In this document: one piece after another, positions 17,790-26,819 of the stretch
How the letters are laid out: the number at the start of each line of letters is the position of its first letter
Numbering within the stretch: the stretch's first letter is position 1
Source of the DNA: Cystobacter ferrugineus
Lineage (GTDB): Bacteria > Myxococcota > Myxococcia > Myxococcales > Myxococcaceae
Direction: 5' to 3'
Length of the DNA: 64,000 bases
Assembly (NCBI RefSeq): GCF_001887355.1
Contig: NZ_MPIN01000001.1
Coordinates: forward strand, 611,632 to 675,631
Notes under the pieces: generated by a model
Seen by the model: the letters and a program-made list of their open reading frames with translations, nothing else
What the model was told of the DNA's origin: nothing
Database searches by the model: none
Made by a program: the position numbers and the translations under genes

Positions 17790-20597
17790 CTACAGGAGGG
17801 CCAGGCGCCGGGAGCGCACGGGATCCGCCGCCACGGTCTCCCACCGGCGCACGGCCGCCTCGCGCTCGCCCTCGGGCGCGTCGGCGTAGAAGCCGAGCGT
17901 GTCGTTGAGGCCGCGGCTGAGCTCCTCGATGGCGGCCAGACGGATGTCGAGCTCCGGGTGGCGCAGCGCGGCCACGAGCCAGTCGGCGCGGCGGCGCGAG
18001 CGGTTCTCCGCCCACCATGCCATCCACGCGCGCGTGTCCAGACCGAACGTGGCGCGCGTCACCTCGCGCAGCGCGTCGGCGGCGGCCTGGGCGCACACCG
18101 CGTCGCCGCTGTGGGTGAGCGGGATGAGGCCCTCGATGGCCTCGCGGTCATGCAGCGTGCCGAGGGCGCGCGCGGCGAGGGCTCGCCGCGAGGGGTCCTG
18201 GTGGGCCAGCTCCTGGCGCAGCTCGCGGCGGGCCGCGTCCATGCGGGGCAGGTGCTTGAGGGCGGAGGCGGCCACGCGCGCGGCGCTGGACAGGTCCGGC
18301 TCGGGATCGAAGAGGCCGCGCAGGATGCCGTCCACGAGCTCCACGTAGGGCAGGTTGCCGGCGGTGAGCAGCGCGAAGTAGCGCGTGTCCGCGTCGGGCG
18401 AGTCCAGCAGGGGCGCGAGCATCTGGGCCGCGGGCCGGCCGAGCCGCGACAGGGCACCCGCGATGGGGCCGAGCTCGTCCGCCTCGGGCAGCTCCACCAC
18501 GGGCAGCCGGCTCCAGGCGCTGGGGCCGGGGAAGTGCATGGCGAGCACCCGGGCACTGGCCTCGGGCGAGCGTGCCAGCTCGGCCATGGCGTTGGCGCGC
18601 TGGTTGGCGTCCGGGCCGGTGAGCCGCTTGAGCAGGGGGCCGAAGTCCGGAGGCGGACGCTCCTCCTGCGACATCACCAGCGGGGCGAGCGAGGCGGCGC
18701 GGCCCGGCACGTTGGCGGAGCGGGTGGCGAAGGGGCTCCAGCCGAGGCTCGCGGCGAAGGAGGGCGCCGGGGCCGGGGCCGACGACGGGCCGGAGTCGGA
18801 CAGGTCCACGTCCACGTCGAAGTCCAGCGCGGAGGAGTGGCGCTGCTCGCCCATGCGCTGCTTGCGGAAGAGGAGCAGCTCCTGGAAGGCGGCGGGCAGG
18901 TCCTGGCAGAAGAGGATGTAGTCGGAGAGCCGGCGCTGGCTGACGGGCTTCTGGCCGCAGTCTCCGTAGAGCACGGCCACGAGGCGGCCGCGCACTTCCA
19001 CCGGGTAGAGGAAGAGGGTGCGCGGCGGCTGACGTCCGAACAGCTCCAGGTAGTGCCGGGTGAGGCTGTCGGGCGGCATGGGGCCCACGTAGCTGCCGCG
19101 GGTGACGGCCACGGTGCGGAAGACGCTGGAGGCGTCGAGCGGAATGGACACCTGCGCGAGCGCGTCGCCGCCCATCCCCTCGCCCCGCGAGTCCCAGCCC
19201 ACGGCGGAGCCGCGCAGCACGGCGAAGGCGGCCACGTAGTCGAAGGTGCGGCGGCCGAAGCGCAGGGCGTTGTCGATGAGCCGGTCGCGGTCGCGCGTGG
19301 ACTCCTTGAGGGTGGCGCGCGCCTGGGCGAGCGTCCACTCCGGCACCTCGTCACTCCTCGGCGCGGTGGACTCCGGCACGGGGGTGACGGCCGGGGGAAG
19401 CGGACGCGCGGGAGGCGCGGCCACCTCGGGAGGCATGGCCGCCATCAGGAGGGTTGGAGGAGAGATCCGCGCCGGCTGGACGGGGGCGGGAGGCGCGGCC
19501 TGGGCGGGAGGAGGAGGACGCGCGGCCTGGGGCGGCGGAGCGGCCTGCATGGGAGGCGCGGCCTGGACGGGAGGAGGAGGGCGCGCGGCCTGGGGCGGCG
19601 GAGCGCCTTGGGCGGGAGGCGGAGGACGCGCGGCCTGCATGGGAGGCGCGCCCTGGACGGGAGGAGGAGGGCGCCCGGCCTGGGGAGGCGCGACCTGGAC
19701 GGGAGGCGGAGGCCGCGCGGCCTGAGGAGGCGGAGCGCCTTGATGAGGCGGAGCGGCCTGGGCGGGAGGCGGAGGACGCGCGGCGGGGGGCACCTGCTGG
19801 GGCGGTGCCGCGGGACGCGCGGGCTCGGTCATGTTCAGCCGCAGGGGCTCACGGGCGGGCGCGGACGGAGGCGGCGCTGCGGGAGCGGGACGCGCGACAG
19901 GGGCCGGGGCGGCGGGTGTCGGGGCGCGCTGGGGTGGGGGCTGTGGGGCGGGAGGTGCCTCGAGCGTCCGCTCGAAGGGGATGGCCTCGGCGGCCACCGA
20001 GCGCGCGAGCCGTTCCACCATTTCCAGGGTGAGGGCGGCGTCCTCCCCTTCGGGCCTGGGCGGCGGGGGAGGAGGAGGGGTGAGTGCCGGACCGGGAGGA
20101 GGCGGGGCGGCCTGGACTCCCATGCGCTCGGGGTCGAGCATGCCGAGCACGGCGGTGTAGCGGGGCGTGAGCGGCAGCCGGTAGATGACGGAGATCCACT
20201 CTCGTACGCGGACCTCGGTGGCTACCCACAGCTCCAGCGACTTGCCGAGCAGGAAGCCGACCTCTTCCAACTCCTTGCGGGGCACCGGGTAGCCGCAGGC
20301 CACGTGCAGGGTGTTGCCGTCGAGCGACAGGGGGACCACGCACAGCCGGTCGGCGATCTTCGGAGGGATGAAGGAGGCGACGTCCGCGTTGGGCTCGAAG
20401 TCGGCGAGGTTGACCGGACGCAGACCCGACGCCTCCCCGAGCGCGTAGAGCACCTGGGACTCGGCGAGCCATCGGCGCTCCAGCAGGGTCGTGTCGAGAG
20501 CGCCCCCGTGCGCCGCTTGATGGCGCAAGGCTTCCTCGGCTTTGTCCTGGGGGAGGAGTCCCTGCGCGATCAGGGTGTGGGCGAGATGAGAAGGCAT
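17790..20597 (-). CDS. GspE-N domain, Pro-rich, GAF-like and HEAT-repeat multidomain protein
   Basis: A 935-residue cytosolic protein. Residues 1-160 form a GspE/MshE N-terminal-type domain (LIAQGLLPQDKAEEAL, LADFEPNADVASFIPPKIADR, PLSLDGNTLHVA). In pilus and secretion ATPases this module binds partner proteins or c-di-GMP; here no ATPase follows. Residues about 165-415 are low-complexity Pro/Ala/Gln repeats (ARPPPPAQ, APPPQ). Residues about 425-600 resemble a GAF sensor domain (ARATLKESTRDRDRLIDNAL, then FDYVAAFAVLRG). The C-terminal 300 residues are helical HEAT-like repeats (LAHQDPSRRALAARALG). A scaffold or adaptor role in motility or signalling is inferred. It starts the operon with the kinase gene. 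Confidence 0.72.
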   Translation of the reverse strand: MPSHLAHTLIAQGLLPQDKAEEALRHQAAHGGALDTTLLERRWLAESQVLYALGEASGLRPVNLADFEPNADVASFIPPKIADRLCVVPLSLDGNTLHVACGYPVPRKELEEVGFLLGKSLELWVATEVRVREWISVIYRLPLTPRYTAVLGMLDPERMGVQAAPPPPGPALTPPPPPPPRPEGEDAALTLEMVERLARSVAAEAIPFERTLEAPPAPQPPPQRAPTPAAPAPVARPAPAAPPPSAPAREPLRLNMTEPARPAAPPQQVPPAARPPPPAQAAPPHQGAPPPQAARPPPPVQVAPPQAGRPPPPVQGAPPMQAARPPPPAQGAPPPQAARPPPPVQAAPPMQAAPPPQAARPPPPAQAAPPAPVQPARISPPTLLMAAMPPEVAAPPARPLPPAVTPVPESTAPRSDEVPEWTLAQARATLKESTRDRDRLIDNALRFGRRTFDYVAAFAVLRGSAVGWDSRGEGMGGDALAQVSIPLDASSVFRTVAVTRGSYVGPMPPDSLTRHYLELFGRQPPRTLFLYPVEVRGRLVAVLYGDCGQKPVSQRRLSDYILFCQDLPAAFQELLLFRKQRMGEQRHSSALDFDVDVDLSDSGPSSAPAPAPSFAASLGWSPFATRSANVPGRAASLAPLVMSQEERPPPDFGPLLKRLTGPDANQRANAMAELARSPEASARVLAMHFPGPSAWSRLPVVELPEADELGPIAGALSRLGRPAAQMLAPLLDSPDADTRYFALLTAGNLPYVELVDGILRGLFDPEPDLSSAARVAASALKHLPRMDAARRELRQELAHQDPSRRALAARALGTLHDREAIEGLIPLTHSGDAVCAQAAADALREVTRATFGLDTRAWMAWWAENRSRRRADWLVAALRHPELDIRLAAIEELSRGLNDTLGFYADAPEGEREAAVRRWETVAADPVRSRRLALL

Positions 20598-20681
20598 GGG
20601 GGGTCCGGCATCTTAAAGCCGCGCGAGGCGGGCACAACGAATCCTTTAATCCGTTGTCAACCCGCTCCCCCCCTTGCTCAT

Positions 20682-21674
20682 TCAACTCGGTTGAACGACG
20701 TAGGTGGAGGTCAGCTTGTCGTGGAGCGTCTGGCCGCGCCGATCGAAGAGGGCCATCCAGAAGCCGGCGAGGAAGAAGCCGAAGGACACGCTGGCCAGCA
20801 GGGCGCGCACGACGGCGCGGCCCGGAGCGGGCGCCTGTCCGCGGGTATCCACGAGCCTCAGGCCGAGCAACCTGCGGCCCAGCGTGCGGCCATTCCAGAG
20901 GAAGGCGGCCACGGCGCAGTACACGAGCGACAGGAGGATGAGGAGGATCGCCCCGGGAATCAGCACCGACTGCAGGGAGCGGACCTGGAGGACGAACAGG
21001 TCGAGTCCCGTGAGGCTCGTGGAGGGCGCCTGGACGCCGGCCACGGAGGAGGCGAGCAGGAGATAGAGGGCGACCACTCCGAAGATGGCGCTCGCGTCGA
21101 CGCCGAAGGCGAGCAACCGGCGCCAGAGGGAGGCGGGGCGGGCGTGGACTTCCCCGTCCGTCGCGGCCATCGCGGCGGGCTTCACCGCGGGCGGGGCGGC
21201 ACGCGGAGCGGGTGCCTCCTCGTCGATGTCGACCGGGATGGAGTCCTCGTCGCGGGCCGCGTACGGAAGCGGGGCGGCGCCGGGCAGTCCCGGGGACGGA
21301 GAGCGGGGAGGCATGACGGGCAGGCCGGGGGTTCTCTGGGGAACGGGTGCGGGAGTCGAGGCGGCCGTCCCGGACCAGGCGGCGGGCGAGACCGGTGGGG
21401 GCGGCGTGCGGGCCTGGGCTCCTCGCGCGGGGGTCATGCCCGGAGGGGTGGTGCGAGCGGTCATTCCCGGGGGCTGGGGCAGGGGTCCCGCTGGAATCGT
21501 CACCGCCTCACTGCTGTCGTTGTCCGCGCTCCGCTCCGACCGGCGGCGGTCGATGTGGATTTCCCGGTCCAGCAGGTTCGGGACGGCCCGAGCCGCGGAC
21601 TGAGACGCGGCGGCGCAGGTGGGGCAGTCCCCGACGGGCGGCAGCGAGGCTCCGCATTTCAGGCACTTGGACAA
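20682..21674 (-). CDS. RDD family membrane protein with N-terminal zinc ribbon
   Basis: A 330-residue protein. It begins with a CxxC...CxxC zinc ribbon (Cys4, Cys7, Cys17, Cys20), followed by about 150 Pro-rich disordered residues. The C-terminal RDD domain (ASLWRRLLAFGVDASAIFG, then WNGRTLGRRLLGLRLVDTRG) has about three membrane segments. RDD proteins have been linked to Na+/H+ exchange or small-molecule transport in some bacteria; the function here is unknown. The start is taken as TTG at 21674, because GGAGGAAACG precedes it at ideal spacing and the zinc ribbon starts there. An upstream ATG has no ribosome site. Confidence 0.78.
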   Translation of the reverse strand: MSKCLKCGASLPPVGDCPTCAAASQSAARAVPNLLDREIHIDRRRSERSADNDSSEAVTIPAGPLPQPPGMTARTTPPGMTPARGAQARTPPPPVSPAAWSGTAASTPAPVPQRTPGLPVMPPRSPSPGLPGAAPLPYAARDEDSIPVDIDEEAPAPRAAPPAVKPAAMAATDGEVHARPASLWRRLLAFGVDASAIFGVVALYLLLASSVAGVQAPSTSLTGLDLFVLQVRSLQSVLIPGAILLILLSLVYCAVAAFLWNGRTLGRRLLGLRLVDTRGQAPAPGRAVVRALLASVSFGFFLAGFWMALFDRRGQTLHDKLTSTYVVQPS

Positions 21675-21792
21675 CGTTTCCTCCAGGCTGAAGAAGGCTG
21701 TAGCAGCATGAAACGCCCTCCCCGCGCCGGGAGCAAGAAAACCGCCAGGGACCCGAGGCCTTCCTGTCTGGTGGCTCACCGGGCCGCCCACC

Positions 21793-22059
21793 TCATGAGA
21801 CGGGTCGGCGTCGGGAGACGAGCATCAATCCGACCGAGAAGAGGAGCGCGCCGACGATGGCCAGCACGATGCCCAGGGGGTTGACGCTGGAGTACATGGC
21901 GTCGGGCGCGATGGCCGTGCCAATGAGTCCTCCGAGTGTGCCTCCCGCCATGCCGAGCAGCACTCCACCCCAGAATCCCACCAGACGCGTGGCGGGCATC
22001 GCCACGAACGAGAGGACACCGACGACGAGCCCGATGAACGTGTAGACGAAGATGGACAT
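21793..22059 (-). CDS. Small GlsB/YeaQ/YmgE-like membrane protein
   Basis: An 88-residue, very hydrophobic protein with three predicted membrane segments, the middle one full of Gly (GGVLLGMAGGTLGGLIGTAI). This resembles the transglycosylase-associated (GlsB/YeaQ/YmgE) family of small stress-induced inner-membrane proteins of unknown activity. It has a good upstream ribosome site (GGGAGCG before the ATG). The central loop (IAPDAMYSSVNPLG) is longer than in E. coli members. No link to its neighbours is evident. Confidence 0.72.
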   Translation of the reverse strand: MSIFVYTFIGLVVGVLSFVAMPATRLVGFWGGVLLGMAGGTLGGLIGTAIAPDAMYSSVNPLGIVLAIVGALLFSVGLMLVSRRRPVS

Positions 22060-22179
22060 GGGAAGACGCTCCCTCGCGTAACCCCTCGGGGTTGGATGGA
22101 CCGACCGTATGAGGCAAACCTAGGAACGCGAGCGGGGAGCGGTCAGGCGGTAGGGGACGAGGGCTTCCGCTCTCGGCCG

Positions 22180-22914
22180 CTAGCCGAGTTCTCCGTCCAG
22201 GTGGGCCATGACGGTGAGCGCGGCGAGCGCGGCCGTCTCGGTGCGCAGGATGCGGCGGCCGAGCGTGACGGGCCGTGCGCCGAACGTCTGGAGAGCGGAC
22301 ACCTCTTCGCGGGTGAGTCCGCCCTCGGGGCCGACCACGAGCGCCACGGGGGTGCCGGCGGGGCGCGAGCGGAAGGCCTCGCTCAAGGGGACGGCGGATT
22401 CCTCCTCGTCGAGCACGAGCAGGAGCGTGTCCGGGGAGAGCGAGCGGGCGGCCTCCAGCAGGGCGCGAGGCGGGTGGACGCGGGGCACGTCATTGCGCCG
22501 GCACTGGCGGGCGGCCTCCTCGACAATCTTGGTCCAGCGCGTGGTGCGCTCCTCGGCCCGCTTGGGCTCGAGCTTCACCACGCTGCGCGCGGCGGCCACG
22601 GGGTGGAAGGCGGTGGCGCCCAGCTCGGTGCCCTTTTGCAGCACCCACTCCAGCTTGTCCCCCTTGGGCAGGCCCTGGAGGATGTGCACCTCGCGCGAGG
22701 GCGGCGCGTGCCGGGCCTCGCCGAGCCCCAGCCGCACGGTGTCCTCCTCCACCGCGAGCACGCGCGCGGAGAAGGCGCGGCCGGCGCCGTCGAAGACCTC
22801 GAGCACGGAGTCCTCGGCGAGCCTCAACACGTGCAGGAGGTAATGGCGCCGCTCGCCCGAGAGCGTCACCTCGGTGGGGGCGGGCTCGGGGAGGGGAACG
22901 AAGAGTCGGACCAC
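22180..22914 (-). CDS. rsmE: 16S rRNA (uracil-1498-N3)-methyltransferase RsmE
   Basis: A SPOUT-class methyltransferase of 244 residues that methylates U1498 of 16S rRNA in the decoding region. The PUA-like N-domain (GERRHYLLHVLRL) is followed by the trefoil-knot domain with ALVVGPEGGLTREEV and LGRRILRTETAALAAL, the AdoMet-binding loops of the family. Length is typical. It lies in a run of minus-strand genes, 70 bp downstream of the EEP-family gene start-to-stop interval, and may share its transcript. Confidence 0.95.
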   Translation of the reverse strand: MVRLFVPLPEPAPTEVTLSGERRHYLLHVLRLAEDSVLEVFDGAGRAFSARVLAVEEDTVRLGLGEARHAPPSREVHILQGLPKGDKLEWVLQKGTELGATAFHPVAAARSVVKLEPKRAEERTTRWTKIVEEAARQCRRNDVPRVHPPRALLEAARSLSPDTLLLVLDEEESAVPLSEAFRSRPAGTPVALVVGPEGGLTREEVSALQTFGARPVTLGRRILRTETAALAALTVMAHLDGELG

Positions 22915-22984
22915 GGCGAGGGTGTCCTCCAGCGAGGGGAAGGGGGGACTTCACCAGGAAGCCGCCCCTTGCACCAGGGCTGGC

Positions 22985-24226
22985 TCAGTGCCGCGTGTCG
23001 CGCAGCCGGAAGTCGGCGACCGAGGGCAGGTGATCCGACGCTTCGGTGGAGTGGTCCACCTCGAGCAGCAGCGGCTCGAGCTCGGCCGAGGCGAAGAAGG
23101 TATCGAAGCGCTTGCCGGTGGCGGGCACGACGCCATTGCCGTTGGGCAGCGAGTTGAGGGTGGACATGTCGGCCACGTCCTGCAGCCGCATCCACTGCGG
23201 GGAGTCCTTCGGATACTTGCCGGCGACGAGCAGCTCGCGCGCCTCGTCGGGTTTCATGTGCGAGCCATCCGGCATGCGCACGCGCAGCTCGCGGGCGCGG
23301 CGCAGCGGATCGTGCAGCTCGTGCTCGAGCGCATGGAGCGCGCGGCGCACGCGCACGTCACCGATGTTGCCCACGCCCCAGTCCCCCACGCTGGGGTGCA
23401 CATCGCCGTAGCGCGACTCGTAGTCGCGGATGGTCTCGGTGGGCTCGTGCTTGCGCAGCGCGCTGGGCAGGAGCGAGTAGTGCTGCTTGACGTTGATGTT
23501 GGCGTTGAAGTCGCCCAGGGCGATGGAGGGTACTCCCTCGCGCGAGTGCACGAGCGCCTGGAGCTGCCAGAGCTGACCGGCGTTGACGCCGCTGTCGCCC
23601 AGGGTGTGGTGCACGTTGTAGAGGGCCACGGGGCGGCCGTGCACGTCGATCAACGTGAAGAGGGCGCCCCGGTCCTCGTCCAGCTCGCCCACGAAGCCCT
23701 GGCGCGAGACGGCGGCCGCGCGCGCGTCCGCGGGGAAGTCATAGGTGAAGTGCGCGGCCTCCTCGATGGGGTGACGGCTGAGGATGGCCTTGCCGTTGAC
23801 CACCGGCCCGTGGAGGTCGCGGCCCTGGTAGGCCACGTGGAAGCCGAAGTCGCGCGCGAGCTCCATGGCGGTGGGCTGACTGGCTTCCTGCAGGGCGATG
23901 ACATCCGGCATCCGGCCACTCGCCTCGAGCTCCTCGAAGTAGTGCTGGAGCAGGGCGCGGCGCTCGCCGCCCAGGAGGATGTTGTACGTCATCACGCGCA
24001 GGCAGCCGGTGCGGGGTGGGCGGGGCTGGGGATGGTGCACCAGCAGCGTCACTCCCGTGCCCAGTTGGCGAGGGCCCGTGGCCGCCTGGAGCGACTCGAA
24101 CCCTTGGAACACGTGAAGGGGCTCGCGGTGAGGCAGGTGCGTGGGGGGGGCGAGGGGAACTCCATCGATGACCCCCCTCCCGAAGGGGAGGCGGTCCAGA
24201 AGTCTCGAAAGGGCCTGTCCTGGCAT
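22985..24226 (-). CDS. Endonuclease/exonuclease/phosphatase family protein
   Basis: A 413-residue protein of the EEP (DNase I/sphingomyelinase-like) fold. The core starts near residue 78 (LRVMTYNILLGG) and has PDVIALQEASQP (catalytic Glu), LYNVHHTLGD, ALGDFNANIN (metal/phosphate Asp-Asn) and a C-terminal DHLPSVADF (catalytic Asp-His pair). The first 75 residues are basic and hydrophobic without a clear signal peptide. Substrate could be DNA, phospholipid or an inositol phosphate and cannot be decided from sequence. About 180 bp upstream hold a GGCTGG/CCAGCC inverted repeat and no gene. Confidence 0.88.
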   Translation of the reverse strand: MPGQALSRLLDRLPFGRGVIDGVPLAPPTHLPHREPLHVFQGFESLQAATGPRQLGTGVTLLVHHPQPRPPRTGCLRVMTYNILLGGERRALLQHYFEELEASGRMPDVIALQEASQPTAMELARDFGFHVAYQGRDLHGPVVNGKAILSRHPIEEAAHFTYDFPADARAAAVSRQGFVGELDEDRGALFTLIDVHGRPVALYNVHHTLGDSGVNAGQLWQLQALVHSREGVPSIALGDFNANINVKQHYSLLPSALRKHEPTETIRDYESRYGDVHPSVGDWGVGNIGDVRVRRALHALEHELHDPLRRARELRVRMPDGSHMKPDEARELLVAGKYPKDSPQWMRLQDVADMSTLNSLPNGNGVVPATGKRFDTFFASAELEPLLLEVDHSTEASDHLPSVADFRLRDTRH

Positions 24227-24406
24227 GGGTCCTCGGCGTGAATGCGTGGCTTGCGCTGCAAGCTTCCCCCCGCAATCTTGGGCGCGTGCGGGCGCCCGCC
24301 AACCCGTGCCGTCTCCGGCGAGGGTGGAAGGAGGGACAGGCGAGCCAGGGAGGGCGGGCTCGGCTGGCGGTATACCAGCCGGGCGAGGACGGGCGCGGTG
24401 CGCGGA

Positions 24407-24916
24407 CTACGTGTGGGCCTGGCTGTCCCGGCCGTTGGCGGTGGACGCCGCGTGGGCGTCGGCGGGCAGCTTGTAGTCGCCCGTCAGCACGGCGACGAAG
24501 AAGAGCGGTCCCACCAGGGCGTGGACGAGGTTGGTGAGGAAGGAGGGAGACTTCTTCTCCCAGACGGAGTGGCCGGCGAGCTGCACGCCCCAACCCACCA
24601 CGGCCAGGAGGATGACGGCCCAGACGGGCAGCAGCCGTCCGAGCGGAATGCACAGCAGCATGAAGGCCGAGACGAGCAGGCCCAGCTTCGGGTCGGCGCG
24701 CAGGTACCAGACCAGGGAGGCGAACCAGCCCACCATGGCGAGCGTCAGCGCGCCGCCGGGGAGCGCGGGGACGGGCACCAGCCGCACCCAGTCCAGCATC
24801 GCCACGATGTGCAGGACGATGACGGGAATGGCGATCTTGTGGGTGAGGCGGTTGGTGGGATGCTGGTGCGAGGCGTAATACTCATCGAACAGGGCCTGGG
24901 TCCGTGGTCTGAGCAT
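24407..24916 (-). CDS. DUF962 (Mpo1-like) membrane protein
   Basis: A 169-residue protein with four or five hydrophobic segments. It starts with the family signature DEYYASHQHPTNRLTHKIAIPVI and has the second conserved block QLAGHSVWEKKSPSFLTNLVHALVGP split here at its natural break (GHSVWEKK). In yeast, Mpo1 of this family is an Fe-dependent dioxygenase that alpha-oxidises 2-hydroxy fatty acids; the His residues at HQHPTNRLTH and GHSVWEKK would be metal ligands. A role in lipid alpha-oxidation is inferred. It starts 9 bp after the prmA stop, so the two form an operon. Confidence 0.85.
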   Translation of the reverse strand: MLRPRTQALFDEYYASHQHPTNRLTHKIAIPVIVLHIVAMLDWVRLVPVPALPGGALTLAMVGWFASLVWYLRADPKLGLLVSAFMLLCIPLGRLLPVWAVILLAVVGWGVQLAGHSVWEKKSPSFLTNLVHALVGPLFFVAVLTGDYKLPADAHAASTANGRDSQAHT

Positions 24917-24925
24917 GGGGAAAGT

Positions 24926-25795
24926 CTAACCCCGGTGGAAGTCCAGCCGCACCCACTCGCCCTGCTGGGCACCTGGCTCCGCCACCAGGCCGAGCTTCAC
25001 GTAGGCCGCCTCCACGTCCGCCTTCTGGTGCGCGAGCACACCCGCCAGCAGCAGCTTGTCCTTCACCCGGGGGACGATGAGCGGCGCCAGCTCGATGAGC
25101 GTGTTGGCGAGGATGTTGGCCACCACCAGCTCGAAGACGCCGTCCACCTCGTCCAGGCTCTTGCCGGACAACTCCAGCCCAGGGGTCGCGTTGACCTCGG
25201 CGTTCTCCCGGGCGAGCTCCACCGACACCGGATCATTGTCCGTGCCCACCACCCGCCCGGCCCCCAGCTTCTTCGCGGCGATGGCCAGCACCCCCGTCCC
25301 CGTCCCCACGTCCAGCACGCTCGCTCCCGGATGGGAGGCCATGTAGTCATCCACCGCACCCAGACAGAGCGAGGTGGTGGGGTGGTCGCCGGTGCCAAAG
25401 GCCATCTTCGGCTCGATGACGAGGCGCACCCGGTCGGCCGGGGCATTGGCGGCTTCCCAGGGAGGGCCCACCCACAGCCGGCCGACCTGGACGGACTTGA
25501 TGTGGACCTTCCAGGCATTGCTCCAGTCCTGCTGGGCCTCCTCGGCGAGCTGCAGCCGCGCCGAGGGGAAGCTCTCGGCGAGCTGGGCGCGGGCAGCCTC
25601 GGCCGCCTCGGCGTCATCGAAGTAGGCCACGAGGATGGCCTCGCCCGGCGCGGGCGCCCGGACTCCGGGCATGGTGGGCCCCTCGCGATCCCGCACTTCC
25701 AGTCCCAGCACGCCCACGTCGTGGAGCAGATCCTGCGCCGCCTCTGAGTCCCCGTCCGGCAAGTCCACCGTGAGGGTCTGATACGTCCCCGTCAT
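24926..25795 (-). CDS. prmA: Ribosomal protein L11 methyltransferase PrmA
   Basis: A 289-residue methyltransferase that trimethylates ribosomal protein L11. The N-terminal substrate-binding domain (about 1-110) is followed by VIEPKMAFGTGDHPTT, the family hallmark, and by motif I VLDVGTGTGVLAIAAKKLGA with the acidic GTDNDP after it. The VVANILAN motif IV (substrate-site Asn-Ile) is present. The length is normal. It is first in an operon with the DUF962 gene. Upstream, 25796-26022 separates it from the divergent pilin cassette and must hold promoters for both, though none is clear. Confidence 0.95.
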   Translation of the reverse strand: MTGTYQTLTVDLPDGDSEAAQDLLHDVGVLGLEVRDREGPTMPGVRAPAPGEAILVAYFDDAEAAEAARAQLAESFPSARLQLAEEAQQDWSNAWKVHIKSVQVGRLWVGPPWEAANAPADRVRLVIEPKMAFGTGDHPTTSLCLGAVDDYMASHPGASVLDVGTGTGVLAIAAKKLGAGRVVGTDNDPVSVELARENAEVNATPGLELSGKSLDEVDGVFELVVANILANTLIELAPLIVPRVKDKLLLAGVLAHQKADVEAAYVKLGLVAEPGAQQGEWVRLDFHRG

Positions 25796-26022
25796 GTCGC
25801 CCTTCTCGCAGCTCTCGTTCTTCTCGGGAAGATGCCGGGTTGGCTGCAGTGGGGGAAGAAATTTCGGGGGGGCGGGCGCCCCGCTCGTTGGCCCTGGGGG
25901 GAACAGACGGGGGCGGCGATTTCCTCTTGCGGAATTTGCGGTAAGCTCCCCGCCAGACCCTTTATCAGGTCCCCCTCGTCGTCCTGCCCCTACCCGTGAG
26001 TGCCCGTGATTCAGGATGGAGT

Positions 26023-26814
26023 ATGAAGCGAACCCGTCGCAATACCGGCTTCTCCCTGCTTGAGCTGATGACGGTCGTGGGCATCATCGGCATCCTCGCC
26101 GCGCTGTCGTTGGCCGCGTTGGAGGTGTTGCCTCAGCGCACGCGGCTGACGGGCGGCGCGCTCGAGTTCGCCGCCGTCATCTCCAGTGCCCGCTCCCATG
26201 CCTACGGTCGCAACCAGCGCGTGGCGGTGTTGATCAACGCCGCCACCCAGGAGCTCGGCAAACCCATCGACTACTGGGTGGTGGTGGACAAGGGGTCGTA
26301 CCTGCTCAATGCGTTGAGGGCCAAGCCGAATTGGACCAGGCTGAGTGACCTCAAGTTCACCCCTTCGTCCGGGACGGGGGGAGAAGAGTTGTTCACGATG
26401 TACGACTCGGGGCACTTCAACCCGTCGGTGCGGGTGTTGCCGCAAGGCTTCAGCCAGGCGGTGGGCTCGGTGGCGCACCCGTCCTGCGGCAAGCTGGAGT
26501 ACGCTGATATTGCCCTGGCTCGCGGGCAGCCCAAGACTTCCAGCCACATGTTCCCGCCGCCCTACTGCTTCGTGCCGAGCAACAGTGGGTGCACCTTCTG
26601 CAGCGGGGACGGTATGACGACGGACCTGCGCGGCGTCATCTTCTTCGAGCCGGATGGCTCCGTGCGGTTCGCCAACGCGGCGGGAGTGTTCTCCCGCGAT
26701 GGCGCCGCCTCCATCACGCTCCTGCCCACGGGCGGCGGAGGGCTGGAGAGTGCCCAGGCCGTCGTCATCACCAACACCGGTCTTGTGCGGACCTTTTCGG
26801 CGTCCACGAGGTGA
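26023..26814 (+). CDS. fimU: Minor pseudopilin, FimU/GspH type
   Basis: A 263-residue prepilin. The short basic leader ends in Gly and is followed by the class III signal FSLLELMTVVGIIGILAALS with Glu5, cut by PilD between G and F. A globular domain follows with several cysteines (HPSCGK, CFVPSNSGCTFCSG) and the late segment GVIFFEPDGSVRF typical of GspH/FimT. It is the first of five genes in the order fimU-pilV-pilW-pilX-pilY1, which in Myxococcus occurs in three clusters that prime and cap type IV pili. The start ATG 26023 has the ribosome site AGGATGGAGT. Confidence 0.85.
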   Translation: MKRTRRNTGFSLLELMTVVGIIGILAALSLAALEVLPQRTRLTGGALEFAAVISSARSHAYGRNQRVAVLINAATQELGKPIDYWVVVDKGSYLLNALRAKPNWTRLSDLKFTPSSGTGGEELFTMYDSGHFNPSVRVLPQGFSQAVGSVAHPSCGKLEYADIALARGQPKTSSHMFPPPYCFVPSNSGCTFCSGDGMTTDLRGVIFFEPDGSVRFANAAGVFSRDGAASITLLPTGGGGLESAQAVVITNTGLVRTFSASTR

Positions 26815-26819
26815 TTTCC

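Noticed and set aside
16683-21884. Open frame of 1733 codons on the plus strand opposite the kinase, GspE-N and RDD genes
   Set aside because: Arg/Gly/His-rich shadow; the opposite-strand genes have clear domains and ribosome sites.
24362-24380. GGCTGG-N7-CCAGCC inverted repeat containing GGTATACC
   Set aside because: It may be an operator before the EEP gene, but it is short, isolated and without a T-run or promoter that gives it meaning.
25796-26022. Promoter for the pilus cassette
   Set aside because: I found no convincing -35/-10 or -24/-12 pair; TTGCGG and TAAGCT elements are wrongly spaced.
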